A DNA stretch of 6,786 nucleotides from Rickettsia typhi (GTDB lineage: Bacteria > Pseudomonadota > Alphaproteobacteria > Rickettsiales > Deianiraeaceae), in NCBI GenBank assembly GCA_945861605.1, contig CAMAVG010000052.1, positions 1 through 6,786 on the forward strand, in the 5' to 3' direction. The notes beneath the pieces were generated by a model that ran no database searches, had not been told where the DNA came from, and saw only the letters and a list, made by a program, of their open reading frames with translations. Every line of letters begins with the position of its first letter. Position 1 is the first letter of the stretch. Positions 5,855 to 6,786 of this stretch are shown here, piece after piece. Position numbers and translations under genes: made by a program.

Positions 5855-6786
5855 ATGCCAAAAAATCAAGTTCATACAAACGGAATTCTTAAGGCAATTG
5901 ATATTTCAGTTTTTAATGCAATGGAATCCGAAAAGGTTCGCCAAGAATACGGCATTGAATTGATAGCCTCCGAAAACATTGTTTCCAAGGCCGTAATGCA
6001 AGCACAAGGTTCAGTTTTCACGAACAAATACGCGGAAGGATATTCTGGGAAAAGATATTACGGTGGCTGTGAAAATGCTGATACCGTCGAAACACTTGCA
6101 ATGGAACGCCTAAAACAACTTTTTGGTGCAAATTTCGCAAATGTTCAGCCACATTCGGGGGCAACGGCGAATCAATGCGTTTATTTTGCCTTCTTAAAAC
6201 CAAACGATACCATAATGGGTCTTGCTCTTGATTGCGGAGGTCACCTCACTCACGGTGCAAAAATGACGCAGTCCGGTCAATATTTCAACGCCGTTGATTA
6301 CCGCACAAACGAACACGGATTGATAGACTACAACGCCCTTGAAAAACAAGCCTTGGAAGTTAAACCGAAAATGATAGTCGCTGGAACTTCATCTTATTCA
6401 CGCATTTTGGACTGGAAAAGGTTTCGTGAAATTGCGGATAAAGTTGGGGCTATACTAATGGTTGATATGGCACACGTTGCGGGACTTATTGCAGGTGGAC
6501 AATACCCAAACCCAATGGAATTTGCTCATGTTGTAACTTCAACAACGCATAAAACTTTAAGGGGACCTCGTGGCGGGGTAATCCTTTGGAATGATGAAAA
6601 ATTCACAAAACAAATAAATTCTGCGGTTTTTCCGGGTTCAATAGGCGGACCGTTGATACATGTAATTGCGGCAAAGGCGGTTGCATTTGGTGAAGCACTT
6701 GAGCCTTCATTTAAAGTTTACGCGGAAAATGTTGTGAAAAATGCGAAAATTCTTTCTGAAACATTGGTTGGTCGTGGGTTGAATAT
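5855..6786 (+). CDS. glyA: Serine hydroxymethyltransferase, C-terminus missing
   Basis: This PLP enzyme interconverts serine plus tetrahydrofolate with glycine plus 5,10-methylene-tetrahydrofolate, the main source of one-carbon units. The frame runs from the ATG at 5855 (MPKNQVHTNG) through the right edge without a stop, giving 310 complete codons of roughly 420-430 expected. Family blocks visible are ELIASENIVSKAV (35-47), NKYAEGYSGKRYYGG (57-71), VQPHSGATAN (97-106), GGHLTHGA (128-135, with His130 stacking on the cofactor), VDMAHVAGL (203-211, Asp204 binding the pyridine nitrogen), STTHKTLRGPRGG (229-241, Schiff-base Lys233) and GGPLIHVIAAKAVAF (264-278). Small departures from the common sequence are SGATAN for SGAQAN and STTHK for TTTHK; neither removes a catalytic residue. 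There is no clear Shine-Dalgarno sequence before the ATG. The gene is divergent from the lipoprotein gene with 141 bases between their starts. The start matches the family's usual N-terminal length. Confidence 0.96.
   Translation, partial: MPKNQVHTNGILKAIDISVFNAMESEKVRQEYGIELIASENIVSKAVMQAQGSVFTNKYAEGYSGKRYYGGCENADTVETLAMERLKQLFGANFANVQPHSGATANQCVYFAFLKPNDTIMGLALDCGGHLTHGAKMTQSGQYFNAVDYRTNEHGLIDYNALEKQALEVKPKMIVAGTSSYSRILDWKRFREIADKVGAILMVDMAHVAGLIAGGQYPNPMEFAHVVTSTTHKTLRGPRGGVILWNDEKFTKQINSAVFPGSIGGPLIHVIAAKAVAFGEALEPSFKVYAENVVKNAKILSETLVGRGLN

Noticed and set aside
6018..6203. Minus-strand 61-codon frame within glyA
   Set aside because: It lies opposite conserved glyA motifs and has no start context or recognisable product.

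Overview
The window looks like a piece of chromosome from an AT-rich alphaproteobacterium, perhaps host-associated. ArgD carries the alphaproteobacterial-style DEVQCGAGRTG block and an LRLLPPLII tail. GlyA carries ASENIVSKAV and NKYAEGYSGKRYYGG, and DnaJ has QQRGFFITESTCPSCHG. These assignments come from remembered family patterns, not a search. Most genes have weak or no visible Shine-Dalgarno sequences. No tRNA, rRNA, insertion sequence, CRISPR array or phage gene is visible.

Layout. (1) Positions 2-1648 (+) are the 3' part of a Cys/Asn/Ser/Thr-rich protein of unknown function, cut by the left edge. (2) argD (+, 1657-2835) follows after 8 bases. (3) argD converges with, and overlaps by 17 bp, a minus-strand cluster. 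Read 5' to 3', that cluster is a predicted lipoprotein (5713-5031), dnaJ (4890-3751) and a short HtrA/DegP-like periplasmic serine protease (3754-2819). The dnaJ stop and protease start overlap as ATGA. (4) glyA (+, from 5855) is divergent from the lipoprotein gene and is cut by the right edge. No gene-free stretch exceeds 300 bases. The intergenic stretches are 4891-5030 and 5714-5854, and both hold regulatory-looking sequence.

Two observations stand out. First, the lipoprotein gene has no usable start in its own frame. An ATG at 5713 opens a frame that runs through an (AT)8 tract and stops after 12 residues. Removing one AT unit, or adding two, joins it exactly to a textbook lipoprotein signal peptide (MTNPFKYIYISLTVLAS|C) and to the rest of the gene. 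This is the architecture of a slipped-strand phase-variation switch, here read in the OFF state, although an assembly error or early gene decay would look the same. Second, a 29-bp element with one mismatch lies upstream of both dnaJ and the lipoprotein gene on the same strand. It contains CCCTTGAAA, the -35 motif of heat-shock (sigma-32) promoters.

Together the minus-strand genes suggest a small stress or proteostasis group: a cytosolic co-chaperone, an envelope protease and an envelope lipoprotein under shared control. argD and glyA are unrelated housekeeping genes of amino-acid and one-carbon metabolism.
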